Shown: one piece after another, positions 33,096-45,337 of the stretch
Numbering within the stretch: the stretch's first letter is position 1
How the letters are laid out: each line of letters opens with the position of its first letter
Assembly (NCBI GenBank): GCA_037388465.1
Contig: JARRKE010000010.1
Location: 1 to 45,337, forward strand
Reading direction: 5' to 3'
From: Gammaproteobacteria bacterium
GTDB lineage: Bacteria; Pseudomonadota; Gammaproteobacteria; SpSt-1174
DNA: 45,337 bases
Notes under the pieces: model-generated
What the model was told of the DNA's origin: nothing
Databases searched by the model: none
The model's input: only the letters and a program-made list of their open reading frames with translations
Made by a program: the position numbers and the translations under genes

Positions 33096-33895
33096 CGCCG
33101 GCGCTGCGGCGGCCCATGCGATTTTTTCTTGTGTGCGTACAGCCTGGCGATCGCCGGCGGCTTGAGTCCGGCTGCCTGGTAAAGATCGCGTATCTGGCCG
33201 GGCGTGAGTTCCACCCAGCGGCCCGGACGCAGCTGGCGCTCCAGGGCGATGGGTCCGTAACGCACGCGCATCAACCGGCTGACCGTGATGCCCTGGCTGT
33301 TCCACAGGCGGCGCACTTCGCGGTTGCGCCCCTCGTGCAGGATGACGTGGTACCAATGATTGACGCCGCTGCCGCCGGCGTCGGTAATCTCGTCGAAACG
33401 CGCCTCCCCGTCCTCCAGCATCACGCCGCTGGTCAGGCGCTGGATGATCTCCGGGGTGACCTCGCCGCGCACGCGCACGGCATATTCGCGTTTGATCTCC
33501 GCGGACGGATGCATCAGCCGGTTGGCCAGTTCGCCGTCATTGGTGAACAGCAGCAACCCGGAGGTGTTCAGGTCCAGTCTTCCCACGGCCACCCAGCGAC
33601 TGCTTTTCATGTTCGGCAGCGAAGCGAAGACTGTGCGGCGGCCTTCGGGATCCGTGCGGGTGGTCACCTCCCCTTCGGGTTTGTGGTAGACGATGACCCG
33701 GATCCTGGGTTCTTCCGCGCGCCGCAAGGAGATCTGGCGGCCGCGCAGGGTGATCCGGTCGGTGGTCTCCACCTGCACGCCGAGCTGGGCGACGACGCCG
33801 TTGACTTCGATTTCACCGGCCTCGATCCAGCGTTCGATTTCGCGGCGCGAACCGTAACCGGCGCGGGCAAGCAGCTTTTGTAGACGTTCACTCAT
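33092..33895 (-). CDS. rluB: 23S rRNA pseudouridine synthase RluB
   Basis: RluB modifies a single uridine in the peptidyl-transferase region of 23S rRNA (2605 in E. coli). It has an N-terminal S4 RNA-binding domain (MSERLQKLLARAGYGSRREIERWIEAGEIEVNG) and the RsuA-family catalytic motif VGRLDLNTSGLLLFTND, with catalytic Asp108. Later segments (KREYAVRVRGEVT, HEGRNREVRRLW) fit RluB/RsuA. The basic C-terminus (KKKSHGPPQRRR) is common in RluB. Length 267 aa. RluE/RluF are less likely given the S4 domain and the family motif order. Confidence 0.93.
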   Translation of the reverse strand: MSERLQKLLARAGYGSRREIERWIEAGEIEVNGVVAQLGVQVETTDRITLRGRQISLRRAEEPRIRVIVYHKPEGEVTTRTDPEGRRTVFASLPNMKSSRWVAVGRLDLNTSGLLLFTNDGELANRLMHPSAEIKREYAVRVRGEVTPEIIQRLTSGVMLEDGEARFDEITDAGGSGVNHWYHVILHEGRNREVRRLWNSQGITVSRLMRVRYGPIALERQLRPGRWVELTPGQIRDLYQAAGLKPPAIARLYAHKKKSHGPPQRRR

Positions 33896-34151
33896 AGGAA
33901 ATGGTTATCGGATAACAGCGGGCTGAAAAATCGAATTCGGTGATTATGTCTCGAAACGGCCGCTTGGCGCGCGTTGTTTGCGTTCAAGGCGTATGCCCCT
34001 CTCCCCTAGTCAATATTTTGACATGGATCTGGCTTCAGGGTGTCGAAATCTGTATAAAAATCAGGCGAATATCCACAACAATTGCGTGGCGTATTCAACA
34101 TTCAAATTCTATACTCGGAAATCAGAAAGGAACGGAAATACCGAGGACGGA
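33896..34151. other. 256-base intergenic region between divergent rluB and the GGDEF-EAL gene
   Basis: This is the longest gap in the window and is noticeably AT-richer than its flanks. A perfect TTGACA lies at 34018-34023 on the plus strand, but no good -10 sits 16-18 bases after it. TATAAA (34053-34058) and TATACT (34110-34115) occur further down without a matching -35. A GAGG ribosome-binding site lies seven bases before ATG 34152. No hairpin or repeat stands out. Confidence 0.4.
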
Positions 34152-36617
34152 ATGGATACGCGAGAGCCGGACTCAATTCAGGATGCTTTTGACCCGGAAG
34201 AGGTTGGGATGCTGCGCAAAGCAGTGAACGTCCTGCCCGACATCTTCTTTATCTACGACATCGCCGCCGAGCGCTTCCTGTATTGGAACGATACCACGAC
34301 TGAGGCGACCGGATTCTCGGACGAAGAGATCGTCCACATGGCGCCGATCGATTTTTTCCGCGACACCGACGTCAAACGGTTCCAGCGCGCGATCCACGAA
34401 ACCGAAAAAACCGGTGAGTCGACCATTGACGTCTGTCTTTATCACAAGGACGGCAGCAGTCACCCCTATGAATTCAGTACGGCACGCCTGACCCCGTTCA
34501 ACAGCGAAAAGCAGATCATCTGCGGCGTAGGCAGGGACATCCAATCCCGTATCGAGGCCGAGCAGGCGCTGTTCGAAAGCGAGGAACGCTACCGGTTGAC
34601 CATGGAATCTTCGCTGGTCGGCATCGGCATCATTCAGGACCTCGGCTTCAAGTACGTCAATCCGATGATGTGCGAACTGTTCGGCTACGACCGCGAGGAA
34701 ATGCTGGATGATCTGCATGTACCCGATCTCGTGGTGCCGGAGCAGCGCGACCGGCTGAAAAGCAATCTCGTCATGCGCAGCCGGGGCGCGAAGACCGAAC
34801 CCTATGAACTGACGTTCGTGCGCAAGGACGGCACCAGGTTCTTCGCGCTGGTCAATGGCGCCCACGTCGATTACGAGGGCAAGCCGGCCTCCATCGGCGT
34901 GGTGATGGACATCACCTCCTACAAGAACGCGGAGCTGGAACGCCAGAAGGCGCACAGCTACCTGGACTCGGTGCTGGAGGGCATCATCGTCACGGATACG
35001 CGCGGCGTTATTTCATTCGTGAACTCCGCCTTCTCGCGCATGACGGGCTATGCCGCTTACGAGGTGATCGGCAAAACGCCCTCGGTGCTGAAGTCGGGGC
35101 GGCACGATCAGGCGTTCTATCAGGACATGTGGTCGTCGATCAAGGAAACCGGCCAGTGGCGCGGCGAGATATGGAACCGCAGCAAGGACATGAGTGATTT
35201 TCCGTGTCTGATGCATATCAGCGCGGTGAAGGATGCGTCGGGCAAGGTCACCAGCTACATCGGCGTTTTTTCCGACATCACCAGCATCAAGGAGTCGGAG
35301 CAGAAGCTCAATTACCTGGCCCACCATGATCCGCTGACGGATCTTCCCAACCGTCTGCTGTTCAGCGCGCGACTGGAACATACGATCGAGCGCCAGCGGC
35401 GCAACAAGCGCTATGCGGCGTTGCTGATGGTCGACGTCGACAGCATGAACAACATCAACAATGCCTTCGGGCATGCCATGGGCGACCACATTCTCAAGCT
35501 GGTCGCCGACCGCCTGCGCGATACGGTACGCAAGGAGGATACGGTTGCACGTCTCGGCGGGGACGAATTCGGCGTCATCATCGAGGATCTCGGCGAAACC
35601 CAGCATGCGGGACGGATCGCCGACAAACTGATCCGATTGATTTCCATCCCCATCGTGGTCGACAGCCATACCTTGATCGTCAAGAGCAATATCGGCATCA
35701 GCACTTATCCGCGCGACGGGGGAAGCCGGGATACCCTGGAAAAGGGTGCGGCATCCGCCCTGGCGCGCGCCAAGAAGCGCGGGGCCAACCAGTACGAATT
35801 TTCAGAACCCTCGCTGGCCAAGGTCGCGCGCAAAAAGCTCCATCTCGAGAGCGAGCTGTACAAGGCGATCGGCAGCAAACAGCTCGCCGTCCATTACCAG
35901 CCGCAGGTCGATCTGCGCAGCTGCCGGGTGGCCGGCTTCGAGGCGCTGATGCGCTGGCATCACCCTACCCTGGGCGACATTCCACCCAAGGACTTCATTC
36001 CCGTTGCCGAGGAGGCCGGCCTGATCGACGCGATCGGCGAATTCGTACTCAATACGGCGGCCAAGGACCTGAAGACATTCCAGACCTTGTCGGAGACACC
36101 GCTGCGGGTCGCGATCAATATCGCCACCCGACAGCTGCATGCCCAGCAGACCCTGTCAGAGATGGTGCAGGACATTATCACGCGCTATCAATTGAACCCG
36201 GACCAGCTCGAACTGGAAATTACCGAATCGGCCTTCGAGTCCTATGGCGAGGTCAAATCGGCCATCGACGCCATCGAGCGTCTGGGCATCCGTTTTTCGA
36301 TCGATGATTTCGGTACGGGGTATTCCTCGCTGCGGCGGCTGCAGCGCCTGCCCGTGCGGCGCATCAAGATCGACCAGGGATTCGTGATGGGCATTCCGTC
36401 CAACAAGGACAATATCGCCATCTCCACGGCCATTATCGCCATGGCGCACAGCCTCAGCATGGAGGTGGTGGCGGAAGGCGTTGAAACCCGCGCGCAACTG
36501 GACTTTTTACGCAATCAGGGTTGCGATGAAGTGCAGGGCTTTCTGATCAGCCGTCCGGTGCCAGCCAGCGAGGTGGCGGCGACGATCGAGAACGCACCGC
36601 TCGTCTGCGCCGACTGA
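34152..36617 (+). CDS. PAS-PAS-PAS-GGDEF-EAL cyclic-di-GMP enzyme
   Basis: A soluble 821 aa signalling protein without signal peptide or transmembrane helices. Three PAS units are visible (about residues 20-133, 142-260, 268-380), each ending in a PAC-like segment ([20 protein letters not shown]). The GGDEF domain (390-550) keeps the GGDEF signature (469-473) and an RxxD inhibitory site five residues before it (RKED, 460-463). The EAL domain (565-810) keeps EAL (597-599), [23 protein letters not shown] (718-727), K739, E775 and QGF. Both activities look intact, so it may make and degrade c-di-GMP with the PAS units sensing a ligand or redox state. Start ATG 34152 has a GAGG site; upstream in-frame codons to 33978 lack one. 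Confidence 0.92.
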   Translation: MDTREPDSIQDAFDPEEVGMLRKAVNVLPDIFFIYDIAAERFLYWNDTTTEATGFSDEEIVHMAPIDFFRDTDVKRFQRAIHETEKTGESTIDVCLYHKDGSSHPYEFSTARLTPFNSEKQIICGVGRDIQSRIEAEQALFESEERYRLTMESSLVGIGIIQDLGFKYVNPMMCELFGYDREEMLDDLHVPDLVVPEQRDRLKSNLVMRSRGAKTEPYELTFVRKDGTRFFALVNGAHVDYEGKPASIGVVMDITSYKNAELERQKAHSYLDSVLEGIIVTDTRGVISFVNSAFSRMTGYAAYEVIGKTPSVLKSGRHDQAFYQDMWSSIKETGQWRGEIWNRSKDMSDFPCLMHISAVKDASGKVTSYIGVFSDITSIKESEQKLNYLAHHDPLTDLPNRLLFSARLEHTIERQRRNKRYAALLMVDVDSMNNINNAFGHAMGDHILKLVADRLRDTVRKEDTVARLGGDEFGVIIEDLGETQHAGRIADKLIRLISIPIVVDSHTLIVKSNIGISTYPRDGGSRDTLEKGAASALARAKKRGANQYEFSEPSLAKVARKKLHLESELYKAIGSKQLAVHYQPQVDLRSCRVAGFEALMRWHHPTLGDIPPKDFIPVAEEAGLIDAIGEFVLNTAAKDLKTFQTLSETPLRVAINIATRQLHAQQTLSEMVQDIITRYQLNPDQLELEITESAFESYGEVKSAIDAIERLGIRFSIDDFGTGYSSLRRLQRLPVRRIKIDQGFVMGIPSNKDNIAISTAIIAMAHSLSMEVVAEGVETRAQLDFLRNQGCDEVQGFLISRPVPASEVAATIENAPLVCAD

Positions 36618-36631
36618 CAATCCGCCAGCTG

Positions 36632-37330
36632 CTACGCCACGCCGTGCTCGGCGAGCCAGGCCTCGGCGTAGCGAAGATCCTCGGGATGCGTGATCTTGAG
36701 GTTGTCGGGCGCCCCGGCCACCAGGCGCACCTTCCTGCCCATCTGCTCCAGCGCCGACGCCTCGTCCGTGATGCTCAGTTCCGCATCCAGGGCCCTGGCC
36801 AGCGCCTCATGCAATTCCCCGAGACGGAACATCTGCGGCGTCAGCGCATGCCAAAGGCCGGTGCGCGGCACGGTCGAGGCGATGTGGCCCGTGCCGTCGT
36901 CGCGCTTCATGGTGTCGCGAACCGGGGCGGCCAGAATGCCGCCCTCGCCGCTCGACAGGCAGTCTTCGATGAGCCGGTCCAGATCGACCCGACTCAGGCA
37001 GGGACGGGCCGCATCGTGCACGAGCACCCAGTCATCCCGCGATGCGGTTTCGAGCAGCGCGTTCAGCGCGTTGAAAACGGAATGGGCGCGCTCCTCGCCG
37101 CCGGCGACCTGCCGCAGCCGGGCATCCCCGGCAATCGGCAGGGACGGGAAGTAGCGATCGTCCGCGCGCAGTGCAACGACCGCGCCCTCGATGCGAGGAT
37201 GTTCCAGCAAGGCAGAGAGGGCATGTTCGATGACGGTCCTGCCCGCCAGAGAGAGATATTGCTTGGGGCGGTCCGCCGCCATGCGGGTACCCAGACCGGC
37301 GGCGGGCACCGCCGCCCAAATCACACTCAC
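36632..37330 (-). CDS. ispD: 2-C-methyl-D-erythritol 4-phosphate cytidylyltransferase
   Basis: IspD adds CMP to MEP in isoprenoid synthesis. The nucleotide-binding N-terminus reads VIWAAVPAAGLGTRMAADRPKQYL (the GxGxR...PKQ signature), followed by VLVHDAARPC and TEALTPQxF-like HALTPQMF. Length 232 aa. The start is GTG, overlapping the ftsB stop (GTGA). In E. coli ispF follows ispD directly; here the next gene downstream is convergent, so ispF must lie elsewhere. The convergent GGDEF-EAL gene ends 14 bases away with no terminator between. Confidence 0.95.
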   Translation of the reverse strand: MSVIWAAVPAAGLGTRMAADRPKQYLSLAGRTVIEHALSALLEHPRIEGAVVALRADDRYFPSLPIAGDARLRQVAGGEERAHSVFNALNALLETASRDDWVLVHDAARPCLSRVDLDRLIEDCLSSGEGGILAAPVRDTMKRDDGTGHIASTVPRTGLWHALTPQMFRLGELHEALARALDAELSITDEASALEQMGRKVRLVAGAPDNLKITHPEDLRYAEAWLAEHGVA

Positions 37331-37626
37331 GGGCGGTCGTCCTTCTTGTCCGCAGGCAGGTGAACGATCTGGTAGAAGGTTTCGCCGGGTTTGACCATAC
37401 CCAGCTCGAGGCGGGCCCGTTCCTCGACCGCTTCGGTACCGGACTTAAGGTCCTCCACCTCCGCGGCGAGCGCCTGGTTGCGCTGTCCCAGGACCTGATT
37501 TTCCTGCTTTTGGGCGGCGACGGCGGCGCGAAGTCTCATGACGTCACCCACACTGCCGTCGCCTCCCCACAGCTTGACCTGCAGCAGAAGCAACAAGGCG
37601 AGCAGCAGCAGGTTGATGAGCTTCAT
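37327..37626 (-). CDS. ftsB: Cell division protein FtsB
   Basis: FtsB is a bitopic divisome protein that forms a complex with FtsQ and FtsL. A short cytoplasmic start and one transmembrane helix (MKLINLLLLALLLLLQVKLW) precede a coiled coil (RLRAAVAAQKQENQVLGQRNQALAAEVEDLKSG) and the family end EAVEERARLELGMVKPGETFYQIV. ATG 37626 was chosen because it starts this helix and matches E. coli FtsB; in-frame codons reach back into eno. Length 99 aa is typical. The gene lies 49 bases after eno. Confidence 0.94.
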   Translation of the reverse strand: MKLINLLLLALLLLLQVKLWGGDGSVGDVMRLRAAVAAQKQENQVLGQRNQALAAEVEDLKSGTEAVEERARLELGMVKPGETFYQIVHLPADKKDDRP

Positions 37627-37675
37627 GCCCCCGAGTTTAGCTGCTGTCGACGCCTCGGTCATGGTGGCGGTCGTG

Positions 37676-38974
<1,299 letters not shown>

Positions 38975-38986
38975 TTACTTCAGGAA

Positions 38987-38992
38987 GTTATA
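38987..38992 (-). promoter_or_regulatory. Possible -10 element upstream of eno
   Basis: On the minus strand, TATAAC lies 24 bases before the eno start, within a 66-base AT-rich gap after kdsA. A TGAAAT at about the right distance (16 bases) is a poor -35. The gap is AT-rich against a GC-rich background, which supports an internal promoter without proving it. Confidence 0.35.
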
Positions 38993-39028
38993 ACGATAAG
39001 TGAAAGTAATTTCAGATTTATGACCGGA

Positions 39029-41604
<2,576 letters not shown>

Positions 41605-41612
41605 CTACACAC

Positions 41613-41665
41613 AATAAAATCAACCGGTTATCCGGTCTATAACATGACTTTGAGCGAAACGCTCA
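41613..41665 (-). terminator. Weak hairpins after kup
   Basis: The kup stop codon itself begins a hairpin on the minus strand (TGAGCG-TTT-CGCTCA, 41665-41651) without a T run. About fifteen bases on lies ACCGG-ATAA-CCGGT (41636-41623), followed by TGATTTTATTG, a T-rich tail. The second may be a weak intrinsic terminator; it may also form part of the pyrG control region. Confidence 0.4.
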
Positions 41666-43597
41666 GATTTCCATGCGAATGCCGAGCTCGACCGACCGGC
41701 CCGTCGGCAAATGATAAAACTCCGTCGCCCGCTGCGCGTTGCGCGCCATGACGGCATAGAGGCGTTTGCGCCAGGTGGGCATCTCCTCACCCTCCCCGGT
41801 CACCACGTAGGTGGAACGATCGGAGTAAAACACCGTGGTCTCCGCCTCCAGGCCGGGAATCAGGTTCTGATCCTGGCACAGCTTCATGGCCACCGAGACG
41901 TTCGGGCTCTGCATGAAGCCGTAATAGACATAGAGACGGTAAAACCCGTGGCGCAGCGGCTGGACTTCCAGGCGACCGCTTGCCGGCACGCTGGGGATGT
42001 TTTCGTTGATGACGGTCAGCAGAATCACCCGCTCATGCAGCATCTGATTGAGCTTGAGGTGATGCAGCAGACCGCTGGAAACATGATTGCCTCTCGGGGT
42101 GAGAAACACGGCCGTGCCGGGCACCCGCTGCGGGTGCCCCTGCTCGAAACTGGCCAGGAAGGCATCGATCGGCATGGTCCGACTGCTGCCGCGCCCTTCC
42201 ACCAGCCGGCGCCCGCCCGCCCAGGTCGACATCAGCAACAGCACCAGACCGCCGATCACCAGCGGGAACCAGCCGCCCTCGATAATCTTGAACAGGTTCG
42301 CCCCGAGGAAGGCCAGGTCGACCGTCAGGAACCCGGCGACGACCAGCAAGGCCAGTGCCGGTGACCAGCGCCAGCGCCGGCGCATGACGAAATACGCCAG
42401 GATGGTGGTGATCACCATCGTGGTGCTGACCGCCACGCCGTATGCGCCCGCCAGGTTGCTGGAGGAACCGAAACCGACCACCAGGGATACGGTGGCCACC
42501 AGCAGGGCCCAATTGACGAAGGGCACATAGATCTGCCCCATCTCTTGTGACGAGGTCTGGATGATCTCGATGGGCGGCGACTGCCCCATCTGCACCGCCT
42601 GGCGGGTCAGGGAAAAGGTGCCGGAAATCACGGCCTGCGAGGCGATCACGGTGGTCACGGTGGCCAGGCCGATCATGGGATAGACCGCCCAGTGCGGCAC
42701 CAGGTTGTAAAACGGATGATGGACCAGGACGGGATGGTCGAGGATCAACGCCCCCTGACCGAAATAGTTCAGCAGCAACGCGGGCAGCACCAGCCCGAAC
42801 CAGGCCAGGCGTATCGGCCTGCGGCCGAAATGCCCCATATCGGCGTACAGCGCTTCGCCGCCGGTGACCACCAGAAACACACCGCCCAGCACCAGATACG
42901 AGGTGGGCGGATTGTCCAGAAAGAAGCGAACGGCATAAACGGGGTTGATGGCCGTCAGCACATGCGGATTGTGCAGGATGCCGTGCACACCCAGCACGGC
43001 CAGGACCACGAACCACAGCAACATGATGGGACCGAACACGGAACCGATGCGCTGGGTGCCGTGCTTCTGGCCCGCGAACAGCAGCACCAGAATCACGATG
43101 GTCAGCGGAATCACGAATTCATGCAGACGGGGCTCGGCGACCTTCAGCCCCTCCACCGCGCTCATCACCGAAATCGCCGGCGTGATCATGCCGTCGCCAT
43201 AGAGCAACGCTGCGCCGAACACCCCCATCAGCAGCAGGACGGACGCGCCTTTGGTCTCCCGCGAACGCCCGCGGCGCAGCAAAGCGATCAGGGCGAGGAT
43301 GCCGCCTTCCCCCCGGTTGTCGGCCCGCATCACGAAGATCAGATACTTGACCGAGATAACGATGATCAACGCCCAGAAAATGAGCGACAGGACCCCGAGC
43401 ACGTTGGCGTTGGTAATGGCCACGCCGCCGCTGCCCATAAAGCACTCGCGCAGTGCGTACAACGGGCTGGTGCCGATATCGCCATAGACGATGCCGAGCG
43501 CCGTCAGACTCAGGGGGAGTACCGACTTGTGGGGGCGGGCCGGTTCGGCCGAGGCGGCCCTGCTGCGGCCGGTCGAATTGAATGGTGTGTCACTCAC
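41663..43597 (-). CDS. kup: Kup-family low-affinity potassium transporter
   Basis: Kup imports K+ with protons across the inner membrane. The 644 aa protein opens its core with LSLTALGIVYGDIGTSPLYALRECF, the family hallmark, and has about 12 transmembrane helices up to residue 450. A cytoplasmic domain of about 190 residues follows and ends VELGIRMEI. RADNRGEGGILALIALL and GDGMITPAISVMSAVEGL are further conserved blocks. The ATG at 43597 lacks a strong ribosome-binding site. It is a single gene, divergent from the protease gene at 43765. Confidence 0.95.
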   Translation of the reverse strand: MSDTPFNSTGRSRAASAEPARPHKSVLPLSLTALGIVYGDIGTSPLYALRECFMGSGGVAITNANVLGVLSLIFWALIIVISVKYLIFVMRADNRGEGGILALIALLRRGRSRETKGASVLLLMGVFGAALLYGDGMITPAISVMSAVEGLKVAEPRLHEFVIPLTIVILVLLFAGQKHGTQRIGSVFGPIMLLWFVVLAVLGVHGILHNPHVLTAINPVYAVRFFLDNPPTSYLVLGGVFLVVTGGEALYADMGHFGRRPIRLAWFGLVLPALLLNYFGQGALILDHPVLVHHPFYNLVPHWAVYPMIGLATVTTVIASQAVISGTFSLTRQAVQMGQSPPIEIIQTSSQEMGQIYVPFVNWALLVATVSLVVGFGSSSNLAGAYGVAVSTTMVITTILAYFVMRRRWRWSPALALLVVAGFLTVDLAFLGANLFKIIEGGWFPLVIGGLVLLLMSTWAGGRRLVEGRGSSRTMPIDAFLASFEQGHPQRVPGTAVFLTPRGNHVSSGLLHHLKLNQMLHERVILLTVINENIPSVPASGRLEVQPLRHGFYRLYVYYGFMQSPNVSVAMKLCQDQNLIPGLEAETTVFYSDRSTYVVTGEGEEMPTWRKRLYAVMARNAQRATEFYHLPTGRSVELGIRMEI

Positions 43598-43713
43598 GGG
43601 CGGAAAGGTCCGGGTACATGGCGTTGAGTTTACCCGGAAAAGCCGGATTAGACCGGGCGATGTCGATTAGTTCAGCCATCCGAGCGGTTTCGATGCGCGA
43701 GACTCGTGACGGT

Positions 43714-43744
43714 TTGACAGGGATACATTATTCTCCAGCAATAT
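43714..43744 (+). promoter_or_regulatory. Possible promoter for the retropepsin-like gene
   Basis: A perfect TTGACA lies at 43714-43719 and CAATAT at 43739-43744, with a 19-base spacer, longer than optimal. The ATG at 43765 follows 20 bases later, with GAGG as the ribosome-binding site. Confidence 0.35.
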
Positions 43745-43764
43745 CCCGTTGCGAGGTCGATCGC

Positions 43765-44268
43765 ATGCCCCCGTCCCGCATCCCTGCCTGGCTGCTGCTG
43801 TTCATGCTCGCGGTTTACGCCCCACCCTTATGGGCCAAGACAGTGGTCGGCTGGGTCGAGCGCGCCAAGGTTTTTTATAACGCCCACACCCTGGAACTGC
43901 ACGCGAAGATCGACTCCGGCGCCAAGACCTCGTCGCTGAATGCCGACAACCTGGTGCGTTTCGAGAAAGACGGCAAGCCATGGGTGCGCTTTGAAGTGGT
44001 CGATGCGCAGGGGGAGCACGTGGTGGTCGAACGGCCGCTGCTGCGCACCGCGAAGGTACGCCGGCACTTCGGCGACACCCAGGTGCGCCCGGTCATCGAA
44101 CTGGGGCTGTGCCTGGGCGACATCTATGAAGTGACGCAGTTCACCCTCGTCGACCGGACCGGGTTCAACTATCCCCTGCTCGTCGGCCGCCGCTATCTCG
44201 ACGGCCACTTTCTTATCGATCCCGGCCGCACGCATTTGTCCAAACCCGCCTGCACGCCGGGCAAGTAA
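43765..44268 (+). CDS. Exported retropepsin-like (Zn_protease/PF05618-type) protein
   Basis: A 167 aa protein with a hydrophobic signal sequence (MPPSRIPAWLLLFMLAVYAPPLWA) then a compact domain. KIDSGAKTSSLNADNL carries the DSGA-type active-site Asp of retropepsin-like proteases, and LVGRRYLDGHFLIDPGRT closes the fold. The family was once labelled an 'ATP-dependent zinc protease' and includes RimB-type proteins near ATP-grasp ligases. ATG 43765 was chosen for its GAGG site and for starting the signal peptide; upstream in-frame codons read from inside kup. It overlaps the following gene (TAATG). With that gene it forms the start of a conserved group usually completed by an ATP-grasp ligase, probably beyond the window. 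Confidence 0.85.
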   Translation: MPPSRIPAWLLLFMLAVYAPPLWAKTVVGWVERAKVFYNAHTLELHAKIDSGAKTSSLNADNLVRFEKDGKPWVRFEVVDAQGEHVVVERPLLRTAKVRRHFGDTQVRPVIELGLCLGDIYEVTQFTLVDRTGFNYPLLVGRRYLDGHFLIDPGRTHLSKPACTPGK

Positions 44269-45337
44269 TGAACCAGCGGCACCTCTACATTCTCGTCACG
44301 CTGCTTTGCGCGATTGGCGGCGGACTGTTCCTGTACAAGCATTTCATCCTGGGCTTTCCGCTTTCCCCCGAAACCACCGAGCAAACCTGGCAATACGAGG
44401 TACGTATCCGTTTCGACGGCACCGGCGAGGCGGCCAAGATCAGCCTGCACATCCCCACCGGCAACCGATCCCTGGCGGTGCTGGGCGAGGATTTTTTCTC
44501 CGGTCGTTTCGGCCTGGGAACGGCGCGGGATACGGACGGTAACCGCGTCGCGCTGTGGACCATCCGCACCGCGAAGGGCCGGCAGACGCTGTTTTACCGG
44601 GCCACGCTGCAGCGCCAGGCGAATCGCGAAAGCGCCACGACGACCGCGCCGTCCTCCCCTCCCGCCGTACAGGCGCCCGATTTTTCCGATAGCGAAGCCA
44701 AGGCCGCGCAGGCCCTGATGGACCAGGTTCGCGCCCGCTCGGCAGATGCGACGACGCTGGTCACGCAGCTCCTGACGCTGCTGGCGAAACCGGGGCCGGA
44801 AACCGCGCTGTTGATCAAACCGCGCGACACGGACGAAACCAGGCTCGACATGGCGGCCCGGCTGCTCGCCCTGGCGGGCCTGCCCGCGCGCGTCGCGCAC
44901 GGCATCGAACTCTCCTCCCAGAACGCGCAGCCGAAAATCCACGCCTGGCTGGAAGTCTTCATGGGCCGCAGCTGGCAGCTGTTCGACCTGGCCACGCAGC
45001 AGCGGGTCTCGCGCTCGCAGGTGCTGGTCATCTGGCGCGGCGCGGGCGGAATCGCGTCCCTGCGCGGCGGCGAACGCCTCGATACCCGCGTGACGCTGAC
45101 GCCCGGCTCGGAACTCGCCACGCGCATGCTGTACCGCCAGGCCGGTTCGGCGGGGCACTGGCTGCTCGGATTCTCACTGCTCGGCCTGCCCCTGGAGACG
45201 CAGCAGGTTTACCGGGTGCTGCTCACGGTGCCGCTCGGTGTACTGGTGCTGGTGCTGCTGCGCAACCTCGTCGGCATCAAGACCTTCGGCACCTTCATGC
45301 CGGTCCTGGTCGCCCTGGCCTTTCGCCAGACCGAACT
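44268..45337 (+). CDS. Inactive-transglutaminase / 7TM protein, 3' end cut by window edge
   Basis: The ATG overlaps the upstream stop (TAATG), and about 356 codons are visible before the edge. After one N-terminal transmembrane helix (residues 7-30) comes a periplasmic part whose transglutaminase-like section (about 150-250) reads RLDMAARLLALAGLPARVAHGIEL...KIHAWLEVFMGRSWQLFDLAT. The His and Asp positions remain (HAWLEVF, LFDLAT), but no Cys occupies the expected nucleophile position. This matches the Pfam description 'inactive transglutaminase fused to 7 transmembrane helices'. Then LPLETQQVYRVLLTVPLGVLVLVLLRNLVGIKTFGTFMPVLVALAFR begins the 7TM domain, which is cut off. Domain names are from memory; the fit is good. 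Confidence 0.88.
   Translation, partial: MNQRHLYILVTLLCAIGGGLFLYKHFILGFPLSPETTEQTWQYEVRIRFDGTGEAAKISLHIPTGNRSLAVLGEDFFSGRFGLGTARDTDGNRVALWTIRTAKGRQTLFYRATLQRQANRESATTTAPSSPPAVQAPDFSDSEAKAAQALMDQVRARSADATTLVTQLLTLLAKPGPETALLIKPRDTDETRLDMAARLLALAGLPARVAHGIELSSQNAQPKIHAWLEVFMGRSWQLFDLATQQRVSRSQVLVIWRGAGGIASLRGGERLDTRVTLTPGSELATRMLYRQAGSAGHWLLGFSLLGLPLETQQVYRVLLTVPLGVLVLVLLRNLVGIKTFGTFMPVLVALAFRQTE

Noticed and set aside
34018-34058. TTGACA with TATAAA as a promoter for the GGDEF-EAL gene
   Set aside because: The spacer would be 29 bases, far outside the 16-18 needed. The hexamers are noted only as content of the gap.

Overview
The window is a dense, GC-rich (about 60% or more by eye) stretch of a gammaproteobacterial chromosome with almost no non-coding DNA. 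The gene orders point to this class: rpsB-tsf-pyrH-frr-uppS-cdsA-dxr-rseP-bamA-skp-lpxD-fabZ-lpxA, pyrG-kdsA-eno-ftsB-ispD, and mtnA/mtaD-ubiG-HAD phosphatase-YciK as in Pseudomonas. A squalene operon (hpnCDE), a probable 3-amino lipid A branch (gnnA/gnnB-like) and a DUF1641 gene suggest, by inference only, an environmental and possibly chemolithotrophic or sulfur-oxidising lineage. I see no tRNA, rRNA, CRISPR array, insertion sequence or prophage.

Layout. 1-4.4 kb: end of a DUF1641 gene, rnhB on the minus strand, then a plus-strand trio gnnA-like, gnnB-like, lpxB. 4.4-16.9 kb: a long minus-strand envelope and translation block from rpsB down to lpxA, with a terminator after tsf and a well-formed promoter and leader before rpsB. 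17-20.5 kb: map and glnD on the plus strand. 20.5-22.4 kb: an outer-membrane protein and mtnA on the minus strand. 22.5-31.3 kb: a plus-strand run of mtaD, ubiG, a MupP-like phosphatase, rmuC, a membrane-anchored cold-shock-domain protein, hpnC, hpnD, hpnE and an atypical YciK-like SDR, with one tiny minus-strand membrane protein inside. 31.4-33.9 kb: minus-strand rluB, a MagIII-like glycosylase and a tandem-thioredoxin protein. 34.2-36.6 kb: a PAS-PAS-PAS-GGDEF-EAL protein. 36.6-43.6 kb: minus-strand kup, pyrG, kdsA, eno, ftsB, ispD. 43.8 kb to the end: a retropepsin-like protease and the start of an inactive-transglutaminase/7TM protein.

How the genes work together. The envelope genes form a nearly complete early outer-membrane programme: UDP-sugar modification and early lipid A steps (GnnA/GnnB-like, LpxA, LpxD, LpxB, FabZ), Kdo (KdsA), OMP insertion (Skp, BamA), envelope-stress proteolysis (RseP), phospholipid and undecaprenyl precursors (CdsA, UppS) and isoprenoids (Dxr, IspD), with HpnCDE drawing squalene from the same isoprenoid pool. 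MtaD and MtnA salvage methylthioadenosine, and the MupP-like phosphatase may serve cell-wall recycling.

The points most worth a second look are the inverted gnnA-gnnB-lpxB block with a LpxA carrying Met at the acyl-ruler position, the rpsB leader pseudoknot candidate, the SDR that has lost its catalytic Tyr, the membrane-tethered cold-shock protein, and the retropepsin/inactive-transglutaminase pair cut by the right edge.
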